From: Psychrobacter arcticus 273-4
GTDB taxonomy: Bacteria; Pseudomonadota; Gammaproteobacteria; Pseudomonadales; Moraxellaceae
Direction of reading: 5' to 3'
DNA: 64,000 nucleotides
NCBI RefSeq assembly: GCF_000012305.1
Contig: NC_007204.1
Span: 2,586,702-2,650,701 of the forward strand
Position 1 is the first letter of the stretch. Every line of letters begins with the position of its first letter. Under the pieces are notes generated by a model, which saw nothing but the letters and a program-made list of their open reading frames with translations, had not been told where the DNA came from and did no database searches. Positions 12,876-22,929 of the stretch are shown here, one piece after another. A program made the position numbers and the translations under genes.

Positions 12876-13616
12876 TTATTTACCGTCCAAATAAAGTTGT
12901 GCCTCGCCCAAATCTAACGTGCCCTCATAGATAGCACGACCAGTGATGATGCCTTCGATACAATTACCATAAGGTTTTAACAGCTCGATATCTTTCATAT
13001 CGGTTACGCCGCCTGAAGCAATCACTGGCAATCCACCTTCGCGAGCCAAGTTGACAGTTTGCTCGACATTAACGCCTTGCATCATGCCATCACGGGCGAT
13101 ATCGGTATAGACGATTGATGAGACGCCAACGTCAGCAAAACGTTTGGCAAGCTCTGTGGCTTTGGTGTCGGTGACATTTGCCCAACCATGGGTGGCGACC
13201 ATGCCATCTTTTGCATCGATACCAACGATAATGTGTCCAGCAAACTCACGGCATGCTTCGGCAACAAAATCCGGATCTTCAACCGCTTTGGTACCAATAA
13301 TAATATAGGTCAGACCAGCAGTAATATATTGCTCAATGGTTTGCATATTGCGCACACCGCCGCCAAGCTGAATCGGCAGCTTAGGGAAGGCTTTTGCAAT
13401 ATCATGCACCACTTGCTTATGTACCGGAATTCCATCAAATGCCCCATTTAGATCAACCAAATGTAAGCGGCGCGCGCCTTCTTTTACCCAACGTGCCGCC
13501 ATCGCAACAGGGTCATCAGAAAATACCGTATCGTCTTCCATACGACCTTGTTTTAAGCGCACACACTTGCCATCTTTTAGATCAATAGCAGGGATAATCA
13601 CAGGGACAGCACACAT
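12876..13616 (-). CDS. hisA: HisA, ProFAR isomerase
   Basis: A (beta/alpha)8 barrel isomerase (246 aa) that converts ProFAR to PRFAR in histidine synthesis, in the cytosol. The N-terminal [16 protein letters not shown] carries the catalytic Asp. LGGGVRN and the C-terminal VIASGGVTD and [17 protein letters not shown] phosphate-binding loops are present. AAGGAATCC precedes the ATG. It stands alone here. hisB and hisH lie about 20 kb away, so the histidine genes are scattered as in other Moraxellaceae. Confidence 0.96.
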
Positions 13617-14546
13617 ATAGGATTCCTTATAAAAACAATATTAATAATCAAAACTTGGATGTAGGTTAAATGCTTACAAAAGCCATTTAAACACAAGCTT
13701 AATGTAAAAGGTCTAGAACTGCCAATTTAAAAAGACCGCGATACAGTCAATTCACTACAAAAGACGTATAAGCTTCATAATGCTTTAAAAACAATACAAG
13801 TACACTAGTCATAAAATCGACTAAGGTTTTCTATTTATTGCAGCAGAAAACAGACAGTCATAACCATAAGTTTTAGCACAAAGGATTACTAGCAATATTG
13901 GGTAAATTCGATTACCAACTAGCAATTTTAAGTCAGTTTAGCGTATAATCCTAGGCAAATTTGTATTTGTGCGATAAAACCCGATCGTCTGCTACGTGTA
14001 GATGATTTCGCTCAGCATAAGATGGATGACAGCGCGGTATTGATATACTATTAAACGTTTCGCTTAGCAACGGCTGTTACTCAGTCATAATATTTACCCT
14101 ATAATCATAGGTCATTCAATAGCGCTTGGATAGCTTCTACTCAGTATCCTAAGTCATTTATCTCTCGTTTGTATTTAACCAAATGAATAGCGCTGCTTAA
14201 ATCTCACAAACATTATGAATTTTAATAAATCGTATGGTAAAACCGTATTTTATCTAACACTATCTCTGTTTGGGATGAGGGTTAGATTGCAGTGTTTTAG
14301 TATACACCTTGGTAGCCAGTCGCCACTTTGGTCATTCGAATAAGATATTAACGTGTTGTTAAGGAGTCTAAGGTCAGCGTTAATACTCTTACTAGTAGTC
14401 ATGAAGTGTCATTATTAGAAAACCTTATCGCTGTCTTTTTATAAGATATGATTTGGTTGTTTTAGTGATGGCGTTACCATTCATGCTGCCGATATACCAC
14501 ACAGGACGTCTGGTATCGTTTTAGACTATGGACTAAGTTTTCGCTT
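13617..14546. other. 930-bp non-coding gap between hisA and nqrA
   Basis: No gene is supported on either strand. Candidate signals are a TATAAT at 13944-13949 without a good -35, and a small hairpin ATACCA/TGGTAT at 14494-14516, just 30 bases before the nqrA ATG. nqrA has no strong Shine-Dalgarno sequence. A long 5' leader for the nqr mRNA is possible. I see no known riboswitch motif. Confidence 0.4.
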
Positions 14547-15899
14547 ATGATTACCATCAAGAAAGGTTTGGATTTACCCATCACTGGTGAACCCTCCCGC
14601 GAGATATCTGAGCACAGACCTGCCCATGTGGCACTTATTGGCTATGATTATGTTGGCATGAAGCCGACGATGAATGTCAAAGAAGGCGATATCGTAGCAA
14701 AAGGTCAATCCGTTTTTGAAGACAAAAAACGGGCTGGCGTTATCTACACTGCGCCTGCTGCTGGTAAGGTCGTCGCAATTAAACGCGGTGAACGTCGTGT
14801 GTTTGAAAGTCTTGTAATTGCGGTCGACCCAAATGGTGCGGAAGTAGAATTTCAGCGCTACGACTCCCAGCAACTTGCTGACCTAGATTCTGAAGTCGTT
14901 GAAACCCAACTGCTTGCCTCTGGTGAATGGACGGCGTTCCGTACGCGTCCTTATAGCCGTGCTCCTGAAATCGGCGCTCGTCCTCACGCTATTTTCGTCA
15001 CCGCCATGGATACCAATCCATTGGCATTTGACCCGATGTTGCTGATTAATGAGCAATTGCAAGCGTTCAATGACGGACTTGCCGTATTATCTACCCTCAG
15101 CCCAAAGACCTTTGTCTGCCACCATGGCAATAGTCAGTTGACGCCAGTTGCGAAAACTGCGGCTAATAATGTCACTGAATATCATAGCTTTGCGGGCAAA
15201 CATCCTGCCGGTCTCGCAGGCACGCACATTCATTTCTTGCACCCTATCATGCGCGGTACAAGCGTCTGGACGATCGGTTATCAAGATGTGATTGCGATTG
15301 GCAAGCTATTTACTAGCGGGCGTTTATATACGCGTCGCTTATTAAGCTTAGCCGGTCCTGCTGTCAGTAATCCTCATGTTATCGCCACCGAACGCGGTGC
15401 TGATATTGCTGCCTTGACCAAAGGTAATTTGACGGCTGGCGAGAACCGTGTAATTTCAGGTTCAGTGCTGTCTGGGCGTCAAGTATTTGCCAACATTGCT
15501 TATCTTGGTCGCTTTGATAATCAAGTAAGCGTACTGGCAGAAGGTCGTGAGCGTCCAGCGTTCCATTTCTTTACACCAGGTGCAAACCGCTTCTCTAAAC
15601 TGCCTATCTATATTTCGCAGTTCTTTGGTGGCAAAAAATATAACTTCACCACCACGAGCAATGGCTCACCTAGAGCGATGGTGCCAATCGGTGTCTATGA
15701 AGAAGTCATGCCACAAGACTATCTGCCAACCCAGCTATTGCGGGCTTTGATTGTCGAAGACATCGTCACTGCTGTAGATTTGGGCGTACTTGAATTGGAC
15801 GAAGAAGATTTAGCATTATGCACCTTCGTATCTCCTGGCAAATATGAATTCGGCGATATTTTGCGTGATAACTTAACACGCATTGAGCTGGAGGGCTAA
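14547..15899 (+). CDS. nqrA: Na+-NQR subunit A
   Basis: Peripheral subunit (450 aa) of the sodium-translocating NADH:quinone oxidoreductase, implicated in ubiquinone interaction at the inner membrane. The N-terminal [13 protein letters not shown] and [14 protein letters not shown] are family signatures, together with a biotinyl-lipoyl-like fold near residues 35-90. It is the first gene of a complete nqrABCDEF operon, with 5 bases to nqrB. The ATG lacks an obvious Shine-Dalgarno sequence and follows a hairpin at 14494-14516. Confidence 0.97.
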   Translation: MITIKKGLDLPITGEPSREISEHRPAHVALIGYDYVGMKPTMNVKEGDIVAKGQSVFEDKKRAGVIYTAPAAGKVVAIKRGERRVFESLVIAVDPNGAEVEFQRYDSQQLADLDSEVVETQLLASGEWTAFRTRPYSRAPEIGARPHAIFVTAMDTNPLAFDPMLLINEQLQAFNDGLAVLSTLSPKTFVCHHGNSQLTPVAKTAANNVTEYHSFAGKHPAGLAGTHIHFLHPIMRGTSVWTIGYQDVIAIGKLFTSGRLYTRRLLSLAGPAVSNPHVIATERGADIAALTKGNLTAGENRVISGSVLSGRQVFANIAYLGRFDNQVSVLAEGRERPAFHFFTPGANRFSKLPIYISQFFGGKKYNFTTTSNGSPRAMVPIGVYEEVMPQDYLPTQLLRALIVEDIVTAVDLGVLELDEEDLALCTFVSPGKYEFGDILRDNLTRIELEG

Positions 15900-15904
15900 C
15901 CACG

Positions 15905-17140
15905 ATGAAATTTTTACACAATATGTTCGATCGTATGGAGCCGTCTTTTACTAAGGGTGGCAAACACACAAAATACTATGCCATCTTTGAGATGTTTGAT
16001 ACGTTTTTGCGTCAACCAGGCTCAACGACATACGCATCATCACACGTACGTGACGGTATTGACCTTAAGCGTATTATGATTACCGTGTGGTTATGTACGT
16101 TCCCAGCTATGTTTTGGGGTATGTACAATATCGGTCATCAAGCATTAACCGCGATTGCAACCCTTGGCTTGCAGCCTGAAGGCTGGCGTACCATTATCAC
16201 CAGTATGGCAGGCTACAACCCAGACAGTATCTGGGCAAGCTTTGTCTACGGTGCCATGCAGTTCTTACCGATTTATCTTGTGACCTTTGGGGTTGGTATT
16301 CTCTGTGAGATTATCTTTGCTGTTGTCCGTGGTCATGAAGTCAACGAAGGTTTCTTTGTTACCTCTGTATTGTTTGCACTATGTCTACCACCAGATATTC
16401 CATTATGGCAAGTTGCCTTAGGTATTATCTTTGGTGTGGTTGTGGCAAAAGAAGTATTTGGCGGTACTGGTAAAAACTTCCTCAACCCTGCCCTATCAGG
16501 TCGTGCTTTCTTATACTTTGCTTATCCTGCTTATATGTCAGGCGACTCAGTATGGACAGCGGTTGATGGTTTTTCAGGTGCAACGCCACTTGGTCTTGCC
16601 GCGCTTGGCGTCGTTCCACAAGATTTTGTCGATGTTTACGGCAATGCCATCACGTGGAGTGATGCGTTCTTAGGCAACATGCAAGGCAGTATCGGTGAAG
16701 TATCAACATTGGCAATCCTCATGGGTGCTGCTGTCCTACTTTGGACACGCATTGCCTCATGGCGCATCATGGCAGGTTGTGTGGTCGGTCTGATTGCCAC
16801 ATCGCTGGTCTTTAATATGATTGGCTCTGAAGACAATATGATGATGAGCTTGCCGTTTTACTGGCACTTAGTGATCGGTGGTTTTGCCTTTGGTGCCGTA
16901 TTTATGGCAACTGATCCAGTATCTGCCGCACATACCAATAAAGGGCGCTGGGCTTACGGTATCTTGATTGGTTTTATGACCGTATTGATTCGTGTCATCA
17001 ACCCAGCTTTCCCAGAAGGCATCATGCTAGCCATTCTATTTGCTAACTTATTTGCCCCATTGTTTGACTACTTTGTCACTCAAGCAAATATCAAACGCCA
17101 AACAGCTCGGAGGGTTCGCTATGTCCAAGCCCAAAAGTAA
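15905..17140 (+). CDS. nqrB: Na+-NQR subunit B
   Basis: Integral membrane subunit (411 aa) that carries a covalently bound FMN and a riboflavin and forms part of the sodium path. Several hydrophobic helices are evident between residues 55 and 395. The SGATPLG sequence near residue 226 is the flavinylation site, where ApbE attaches FMN to the Thr. The 3' end overlaps nqrC by 20 bases, which indicates coupled translation. Confidence 0.97.
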   Translation: MKFLHNMFDRMEPSFTKGGKHTKYYAIFEMFDTFLRQPGSTTYASSHVRDGIDLKRIMITVWLCTFPAMFWGMYNIGHQALTAIATLGLQPEGWRTIITSMAGYNPDSIWASFVYGAMQFLPIYLVTFGVGILCEIIFAVVRGHEVNEGFFVTSVLFALCLPPDIPLWQVALGIIFGVVVAKEVFGGTGKNFLNPALSGRAFLYFAYPAYMSGDSVWTAVDGFSGATPLGLAALGVVPQDFVDVYGNAITWSDAFLGNMQGSIGEVSTLAILMGAAVLLWTRIASWRIMAGCVVGLIATSLVFNMIGSEDNMMMSLPFYWHLVIGGFAFGAVFMATDPVSAAHTNKGRWAYGILIGFMTVLIRVINPAFPEGIMLAILFANLFAPLFDYFVTQANIKRQTARRVRYVQAQK

Positions 17141-18053
17141 TAATGCAAAAACCATCAGTGTGGCGTTGACGCTATGCTTGGTGTGTTCTGTATTGGTCTC
17201 AGCTGCAGCTGTGGGTTTAAAGCCTGCGCAAGTAGAAAACGCACGTTTAGACCGTAATAAGAACATCTTGGTCGCAGCAGGTATGTTTGATCCTGCTGCT
17301 GACACCAATGAAGATGTGGCTACGCGTTTTGAAGATTTTGAGGTAAAAATCGTTGACCTTAATAAAGGCAATTACCTTGATGATGACGCACTTACCGCTG
17401 TTGGTATCCCTGATCGTAATGCGTACGATGCCAGTCAAGCAACTAAGAATAAAGCTTTAAGTGAAGACTTGGGCAGTAATGATCCTGCCGGTATCGGTCG
17501 TAAGCCTAAATATGCCAAAGTCTATGTCAAAAGCGATGACGCTGGCAAACCTGAAATGGTGGTTCTACCGATTCAGGGTTATGGACTATGGGGTACGATT
17601 TATGGTTTCTTAACGCTTGAAAGTGACATGAATACCATCAAAGGTATTAGCTTTTATGAGCATAAAGAAACCCCAGGTCTAGGCGCTCGTATCGAAGAGC
17701 CAGAGTGGCGTGCGATGTGGAGTGGCATTCACTCTTATGATGACAAAGGTGTCGTTGCTACTGGCGTGACAAAAGCCGGTAATCCGAAAGAGAACTGGGT
17801 TGACGGTATCAGTGGTGCAACCTTGACCAGTCGCGGCGTCAGCAACATGATTCAGTTTTGGCTTGGCGAGCAAGGTTACAAGCCTTACTTAGACCAGCTG
17901 CGTAAAGAGAGTGGCAAAACACTGGCAGATGCTGAAGTAAAAGCAAGTCAAAGCCCGTATAAAAAACTGGGTCAAAACTTACATCAAGAGCAGGCGCATC
18001 CCGTAACCGAACTGGTAGCAGTAGTACCAGCAGCACACGGCAAGGAGGCATAA
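17121..18053 (+). CDS. nqrC: Na+-NQR subunit C
   Basis: A subunit with one N-terminal membrane helix and an exported FMN-binding domain, 310 aa from the ATG at 17121. I chose that start because GGAGGG lies 7 bases upstream and the frame begins a normal NqrC N-terminus. A longer in-frame start at 17040 lies inside nqrB. The [11 protein letters not shown] motif near residue 235 holds the Thr that receives covalent FMN. The last 30 residues are low in complexity and look like a genus-specific tail. Confidence 0.96.
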   Translation: MSKPKSNNAKTISVALTLCLVCSVLVSAAAVGLKPAQVENARLDRNKNILVAAGMFDPAADTNEDVATRFEDFEVKIVDLNKGNYLDDDALTAVGIPDRNAYDASQATKNKALSEDLGSNDPAGIGRKPKYAKVYVKSDDAGKPEMVVLPIQGYGLWGTIYGFLTLESDMNTIKGISFYEHKETPGLGARIEEPEWRAMWSGIHSYDDKGVVATGVTKAGNPKENWVDGISGATLTSRGVSNMIQFWLGEQGYKPYLDQLRKESGKTLADAEVKASQSPYKKLGQNLHQEQAHPVTELVAVVPAAHGKEA

Positions 18054-18054
18054 C

Positions 18055-18726
18055 ATGGCTGATACAAAAAGTATTTTAACCTCGCCCATTTTTGACAATA
18101 ACCCTATTGCTCTACAGATCTTAGGTATCTGTTCGGCATTGGCGGTAACGACCAGTGTGGCAAATGCATTGGTGATGAGCGTGGCATTGACTTTGGTCAC
18201 AGCGTTTTCAAGCTTTTTTATCTCTATTATCCGTAAGCAAATCCCATCAAGCATTCGTATTATCGTGCAGATGACGATTATTGCTTCATTGGTTATTTTG
18301 GTTGATCAGATACTAAAAGCAGTCGCTTATGATGTCAGTAAAGGCTTGTCAGTATTCGTTGGTTTGATTATTACCAACTGTATCGTGATGGGACGTGCTG
18401 AAGCGTTTGCCATGAGCAATCCGCCTATACCCAGTTTCTTGGATGGTATCGGTAATGGTCTTGGTTATTCAACCGTACTACTATTTATCGCCAGTATCCG
18501 TGAGATTTTGGGTGCAGGCAGCTGGTTTGGTATCACCATTTTACAAACCGCGACCGATGGTGGCTGGTATGTACCAAATGGTCTATTGCTACTACCGCCG
18601 TCAGCATTCTTTATCATTGCCCTGTTCATCGTGATTATCCGTACATGGAAACCTGATCAGGTCGAAGACGCTGAATTTGTAATGAAGCCGCAATCTAAAG
18701 GCATGGCTCAAGGGGGCGGTCACTAA
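18055..18726 (+). CDS. nqrD: Na+-NQR subunit D
   Basis: A polytopic membrane subunit (223 aa) homologous to NqrE and to RnfE. It contributes Cys ligands to the intramembrane iron-sulfur site, and [14 protein letters not shown] and [12 protein letters not shown] supply the two conserved Cys regions. It starts 2 bases after the nqrC stop and its TAA overlaps the start of nqrE. Helices fill the protein from residue 20 to 205. Confidence 0.97.
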   Translation: MADTKSILTSPIFDNNPIALQILGICSALAVTTSVANALVMSVALTLVTAFSSFFISIIRKQIPSSIRIIVQMTIIASLVILVDQILKAVAYDVSKGLSVFVGLIITNCIVMGRAEAFAMSNPPIPSFLDGIGNGLGYSTVLLFIASIREILGAGSWFGITILQTATDGGWYVPNGLLLLPPSAFFIIALFIVIIRTWKPDQVEDAEFVMKPQSKGMAQGGGH

Positions 18727-19334
18727 TGGGACATTATGTCAGTTTATTTATAACCTCGGTCTTTATCGAGAATATGGCACTGGCCTACTTCTTAGGCATG
18801 TGTACTTTTTTAGCTGTATCAAAAAAAGTCTCAACCGCTATCGGTCTTGGGGTGGCAGTGGTTGTCGTGATGGCAATTACCGTACCGCTAAATAACCTAC
18901 TCTTCCAGTTCATCCTAAAAGATGGTGCGCTGGCATGGGCAGGCTTCCCTGATATTGACTTAAGCTTTTTGGGTCTGCTCAGTTATATTGGTTTGATTGC
19001 TGCCACCGTACAGATTTTAGAGATGTTCTTGGATAAGTTCGTCCCGAGTCTATATAACGCACTTGGTGTATTTTTGCCGCTTATCACCGTCAACTGTGCC
19101 ATCTTAGGTGGCGTATTGTTTATGGTAGAACGTGATTATAACTTTGGTGAATCAGTGGTATACGGTGTTGGTGCAGGCTTTGGTTGGGCACTGGCTATTA
19201 CCGCATTGGCAGGTATCCGTGAAAAGTTAAAATACTCAGACATTCCAGCGCCACTGCGCGGTCTTGGTATTACTTTTATCACGGTTGGTCTGATGTCACT
19301 TGGCTTTATGTCGTTTGGCGGTATGTCCATTTAA
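18726..19334 (+). CDS. nqrE: Na+-NQR subunit E
   Basis: The inverted-topology partner of NqrD (202 aa, six membrane helices). It has the conserved [16 protein letters not shown] near residue 15 and TVNCAILGG near residue 118, which contribute Cys to the shared iron centre. It overlaps nqrD by one base. It is followed by a 123-bp spacer with a stable hairpin before nqrF, unlike the tight spacing elsewhere in the operon. Confidence 0.97.
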   Translation: MGHYVSLFITSVFIENMALAYFLGMCTFLAVSKKVSTAIGLGVAVVVVMAITVPLNNLLFQFILKDGALAWAGFPDIDLSFLGLLSYIGLIAATVQILEMFLDKFVPSLYNALGVFLPLITVNCAILGGVLFMVERDYNFGESVVYGVGAGFGWALAITALAGIREKLKYSDIPAPLRGLGITFITVGLMSLGFMSFGGMSI

Positions 19335-19389
19335 ACCGTTAGGCTTAAAACCCTATTTAGCGATTTGACCTATTTAATTCATTTATTCG

Positions 19390-19434
19390 GTAGGGGTTCA
19401 GAAAAAACGCAATGACGTCTTTTCGTACCCCTAC
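19390..19434 (+). other. Intercistronic hairpin between nqrE and nqrF
   Basis: GTAGGGGT and ACCCCTAC are perfect 8-bp arms. Within the loop AAAACG and CGTCTTTT can extend the stem. No T-run follows, so it looks less like a terminator than like an mRNA stability or processing element that sets NqrF levels apart from NqrA-E. Confidence 0.55.
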
Positions 19435-19457
19435 TCCATAGATTAAGGATACCTACC

Positions 19458-20693
19458 ATGGATTATTTTACGGCGATTGGTGGCGTTGCTATGTTTACCT
19501 TGATCATCATGAGCTTTGTCGCCATTATTTTGGCGGCGCGCTCAAGACTGGTCAGTTCAGGCGATGTGACCATTCATATTAATGATAATCCCGATAATGA
19601 CGTTGTAACACCCGCAGGCGGCAAATTGCTTCAAACACTGGCCAGCGAAGGTATTTTCTTATCTTCAGCCTGTGGTGGCGGTGGTACCTGTGCCCAGTGT
19701 CGTTGCCGTGTTATTGAGGGGGGCGGTTCTATCCTGCCCACCGAAGAAGGCTATTTTACTCAAGGTGAGATTCGCAATCATATGCGTCTTGCCTGTCAGG
19801 TAGCAGTTAAGCAAGACATGAAAATCGAGATTGACCCTGAATTCTTTGATGTACAAAAGTGGGAATGTGAGGTTATCTCTAACGATAACGTTGCCACCTT
19901 TATTAAAGAATTGGTACTGAAGATTCCAGAAGGCGAAGAAGTTAACTTCCGCGCTGGTGGTTATGTACAGCTAGAAGCGCCACCGCATGAAGTGCATTAT
20001 AAAGACTTTGATATTGCCGAAGAATATCAAGACGATTGGAATAACTTTGGCATCTTTAAATACGTCTCAAAAGTTGATGAGCCTGTTATTCGTGCCTATT
20101 CAATGGCTAACTATCCGGATGAAAAAGGTTTAATAAAATTTAATATTCGTATTGCTAGTCCGCCGCCGCGCGGTCCTGATGGTATTCCACCAGGCAAAAT
20201 GTCTTCTTGGACCTTTAGCTTAAAACCTGGCGATAAAGTCACAGTATCTGGTCCTTATGGTGAGTTTTTCGCCAAAAAGACCGAAGCTGAGATGATATTC
20301 GTCGGTGGTGGTGCTGGTATGGCACCGATGCGCTCGCACATTTTCGATCAGCTCAAACGCCTAAACTCTGATCGTAAGATTAGTTTTTGGTATGGTGCGC
20401 GCTCTATTCGTGAGATGTTCTACGTTGAAGATTATGATCAACTAGAAGCTGACTTTGCTAATTTCCAGTGGCATGTGGCGTTATCTGATCCGCAGCCTGA
20501 AGACAATTGGACAGGTTACACGGGCTTTATTCATAACGTGTTGTTAGAAGAATATCTCAAAGGCCATCCAAATCCAGAAGATTGTGAGTACTACATGTGT
20601 GGGCCACCGATGATGAATGCGGCGGTTATCGATATGCTACATAGCTTAGGTGTGGAAGATGAAAACATCATGCTTGATGACTTTGGTGGCTAA
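19458..20693 (+). CDS. nqrF: Na+-NQR subunit F, NADH dehydrogenase subunit
   Basis: The electron entry subunit (411 aa) oxidises NADH with FAD and passes electrons to a 2Fe-2S centre. There is one N-terminal membrane helix (about 5-27), then a ferredoxin domain with [14 protein letters not shown] and a fourth Cys in LACQV. A ferredoxin-reductase FAD domain follows (RAYSMANYP), and an NADH domain ([21 protein letters not shown]). AAGGATACCTACC precedes the ATG. It is the last structural gene of the operon. Confidence 0.98.
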   Translation: MDYFTAIGGVAMFTLIIMSFVAIILAARSRLVSSGDVTIHINDNPDNDVVTPAGGKLLQTLASEGIFLSSACGGGGTCAQCRCRVIEGGGSILPTEEGYFTQGEIRNHMRLACQVAVKQDMKIEIDPEFFDVQKWECEVISNDNVATFIKELVLKIPEGEEVNFRAGGYVQLEAPPHEVHYKDFDIAEEYQDDWNNFGIFKYVSKVDEPVIRAYSMANYPDEKGLIKFNIRIASPPPRGPDGIPPGKMSSWTFSLKPGDKVTVSGPYGEFFAKKTEAEMIFVGGGAGMAPMRSHIFDQLKRLNSDRKISFWYGARSIREMFYVEDYDQLEADFANFQWHVALSDPQPEDNWTGYTGFIHNVLLEEYLKGHPNPEDCEYYMCGPPMMNAAVIDMLHSLGVEDENIMLDDFGG

Positions 20694-20748
20694 ATCGGGT
20701 AATTCATTAGCCTATCTAAGCAACCACAATTAACTGAACAATATATGC

Positions 20749-20782
20749 TAAATTAAGAGTCTCAAATGAGGCTCTTAATTTA
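20749..20782 (+). terminator. Hairpin terminator after nqrF
   Basis: AAATTAAGAG and CTCTTAATTT form a 10-bp stem extended by CTC/GAG around AAAT. The T-rich 3' arm has only a short T-run after it. It probably ends nqrA-F transcription. A few bases later AAAGGATTGTT-ATG opens a six-codon frame that ends inside the MITE, possibly the head of a lost gene. Confidence 0.65.
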
Positions 20783-20817
20783 TGAGCGAAACAGAAAGGA
20801 TTGTTATGAAAACCAAC

Positions 20818-20955
20818 TATAGTTGAAATACTTTAAAGTCGCTACCGTATTGCTGGTGTAAATTTTTTGCAGCCTCTGTCTGCGTAGGCACAGCAAGCAA
20901 GAAAAATTTGCACCAGCAGTACGTGTTGTATCGATATTACTTTTCACCGACTATA
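20818..20955 (-). mobile_element. MITE-A copy 1 (138 bp)
   Basis: This copy runs from TATAGTTGAAATACTTTA to CACCGACTATA, the reverse orientation relative to copies 2, 4, 5 and 6. It has the family's internal inverted repeat TGCTGGTGTAAATTTTTTGC with its partner. TA bounds both ends, as expected for IS630/Tc1-type insertion. It lies between nqrF and apbE. Confidence 0.85.
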
Positions 20956-21079
20956 TTTATTAAATAGCGATGTCTTAAGCCGACAGTTGGCGTTATGGGT
21001 GACAAAGGGTGTAAAATAGGCAATGCTTAGCTTACTTAATAACTAACGCCCACTCACCCCTTCGCTATATCAAGCTGTG

Positions 21080-22237
21080 ATGACTCATATGAAAAACCCA
21101 AGCATGCAAAAATCAGCACCACGCTCATTTTCTGTTAAATCGATGAATACTGCCCTACTACCTGTTATCACTATAAGCGCTGCACTGGGTATGAGCGCTT
21201 GCCAGCAAAAGACCGATTACAATAATCTGAGCGGTGAGACCATGGGTACCAGCTATCATATTAGTTATCAGTTGCCTAAAAGTGCTGATAAAGCAGCCAT
21301 ACAAGCAGCAATCGATAAGCGCCTGCAAGATATCAACGACAGCATGTCCACTTATCAGGCCGACTCTATCATCTCTGAATTTAATCAATTAGGCAAAGAT
21401 GCGCCTATTACCATCGATGCAGATTTTAGTCATGTGTTAGCAATTTCAAGACAAGTTTATCAGCAATCAGGTGGCGCCTTTGATCCTACGGTGATGCCAC
21501 TTGTTGATACTTGGGGCTTTGGTAGCACGATGACCGTTGAGCGTTTGCAAGGCCCACCTACGGCATTGGAGATTGCGCAAGCCAAAGCCTTAGTTGACTT
21601 TGACAGTGTCATACAAAAAGATAAAACCCTTTATAAGACTAAAGATGGCATCGGGCTTGATTTTTCAGCAGTGGCTAAAGGCTACGGTGTCGATGTCATC
21701 GCTGATGTGCTAAAAAACAATTATCAAATTCGCAATTATATGGTTGAGATTGGCGGTGAGGTGGCAACTTCTGGCGTCAGTGCCCAACAACAACCGTGGC
21801 AGATTGCTATTGATGCACCGATTGAGGGTAGTACGGTCAGAGAGCGTCAAACCATAGCGGTGATTCGTCAACCTATAAATATCAGCAATACTATGCATCT
21901 AGCGACCTCTGGCAACTATCGTAATTCAGTCGTGTTTGCTGGTAAGCACTACAGTCATACCATTGATCCTACAACAGGTGAGCCGATCGTAGGTGGCGCG
22001 CCATCGGTGACAGTCGCCGCAGACACCGTCGCGCTGGCTGATGCGTGGGCAACCGCCTTGACCGCGATGCCCTATAAAAAAGCATTGAGCGTCGCCAAAG
22101 AGCAAAACATAGCGGCATTATTTGTCGTATTGGCAGAGGGTGTGAGCGTAGAAGCAGCCGCGGACAGCATTGATGATTGGCAAGTGGTGCAAACACCTGC
22201 TATGAAAGCCTTGCGTGCTGATAAAAAGTCTAGCTAA
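21080..22237 (+). CDS. apbE: ApbE-family FAD:protein FMN transferase (lipoprotein)
   Basis: Attaches FMN from FAD to Thr in the SGAT motifs of NqrB and NqrC. About 385 aa. The N-terminus holds a hydrophobic segment ending LGMSAC, a lipobox, so it is a periplasm-facing lipoprotein. GETMGTSYHI, FDPTVMPLVDTWGF, GLDFSAVAKGYGVD, a VEIGGEVA segment and a SHTIDPTTGEP metal site are family hallmarks. GTG 21077, ATG 21080 and ATG 21089 are alternative starts with no clear Shine-Dalgarno sequence. Its place between nqrF and nqrM ties it to NQR assembly. Confidence 0.95.
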   Translation: MTHMKNPSMQKSAPRSFSVKSMNTALLPVITISAALGMSACQQKTDYNNLSGETMGTSYHISYQLPKSADKAAIQAAIDKRLQDINDSMSTYQADSIISEFNQLGKDAPITIDADFSHVLAISRQVYQQSGGAFDPTVMPLVDTWGFGSTMTVERLQGPPTALEIAQAKALVDFDSVIQKDKTLYKTKDGIGLDFSAVAKGYGVDVIADVLKNNYQIRNYMVEIGGEVATSGVSAQQQPWQIAIDAPIEGSTVRERQTIAVIRQPINISNTMHLATSGNYRNSVVFAGKHYSHTIDPTTGEPIVGGAPSVTVAADTVALADAWATALTAMPYKKALSVAKEQNIAALFVVLAEGVSVEAAADSIDDWQVVQTPAMKALRADKKSS

Positions 22238-22337
22238 GGTTAGAGTGTTTATAGAAGTAGCACGGTATCGCTTTTAGATGTCTCTTTTTTAAATCGTTTT
22301 ACTAAGCTGAGAAGCTCAAACGGACAAGATGAATTTT

Positions 22338-22346
22338 TGCTATACT
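22338..22346 (+). promoter_or_regulatory. Extended -10 upstream of nqrM
   Basis: TGCTATACT lies about 55 bases before the nqrM ATG in the context TTTTTGCTATACTATTAAT. It resembles the extended -10 elements before thrS and avtA, so nqrM probably has its own promoter. Confidence 0.45.
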
Positions 22347-22400
22347 ATTAATAAGTTATCACACAGATAACCGTCCTATTTTTAACGCGAGGTCTCCTCT

Positions 22401-22646
22401 ATGCTTAGCCAACTGCTTCCCATGCTTGCTATCACCTTTACCGTATTCATGCTGTTTTTTATCTTTATGGGTATCGGTTATATGGTCAACAAAAAGCCGC
22501 TTAGAGGGTCTTGTGGCGGTGTTGCCAAATTAATGGGCAATGAGAAATGCTCATACTGTGGTGATGACCCTAATAAATGCGATTCTATAATCGCAGAACA
22601 ACAAGAGAACGCTTTAAAAGCAGCTCAGTTGGGCAAATCGGTGTAA
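22401..22646 (+). CDS. nqrM: NqrM, Na+-NQR maturation factor
   Basis: A small protein (81 aa, formerly DUF539) known to be required for iron delivery to the intramembrane Cys site of NqrD/NqrE. One N-terminal membrane helix (about 5-28) is followed by a Cys-rich tail, GSCGG and KCSYCGDDPNKC, that fits metal binding. It completes the NQR set (nqrA-F, apbE, nqrM). GAGGTCTCCT precedes the ATG and a terminator follows. Confidence 0.95.
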   Translation: MLSQLLPMLAITFTVFMLFFIFMGIGYMVNKKPLRGSCGGVAKLMGNEKCSYCGDDPNKCDSIIAEQQENALKAAQLGKSV

Positions 22647-22699
22647 ACAGTCGCTTTGTTACCATACGCTGGTAGTATTTAGCCGTCATTTGTTCTTAT

Positions 22700-22743
22700 A
22701 ATAGCGTCAAGCCTTATAAAAAAAGGGCTAGCGCTATTTTTTT
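22700..22743 (+). terminator. Terminator after nqrM
   Basis: AATAGCG and CGCTATT, with an inner AGCC/GGGCT pairing, form a stem-loop followed by TTTTTTT. It is a textbook intrinsic terminator for nqrM or the whole apbE-nqrM unit. Confidence 0.85.
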
Positions 22744-22929
22744 ATGGTGCAGTGTTATTGCTCCACATCACTACTCATATATACTCATATTACCTTACCC
22801 GTTAAGGTAGCAAGTTCATATAAATTGCTTTCTGCAAATATTTCGACATTCTATTTTTTGTCTAACTCATCTGCTTTGTGAGATTTCTCTGGTGTTATTT
22901 TGCAAACGACGACTCTTCGGCGCTGTTTA

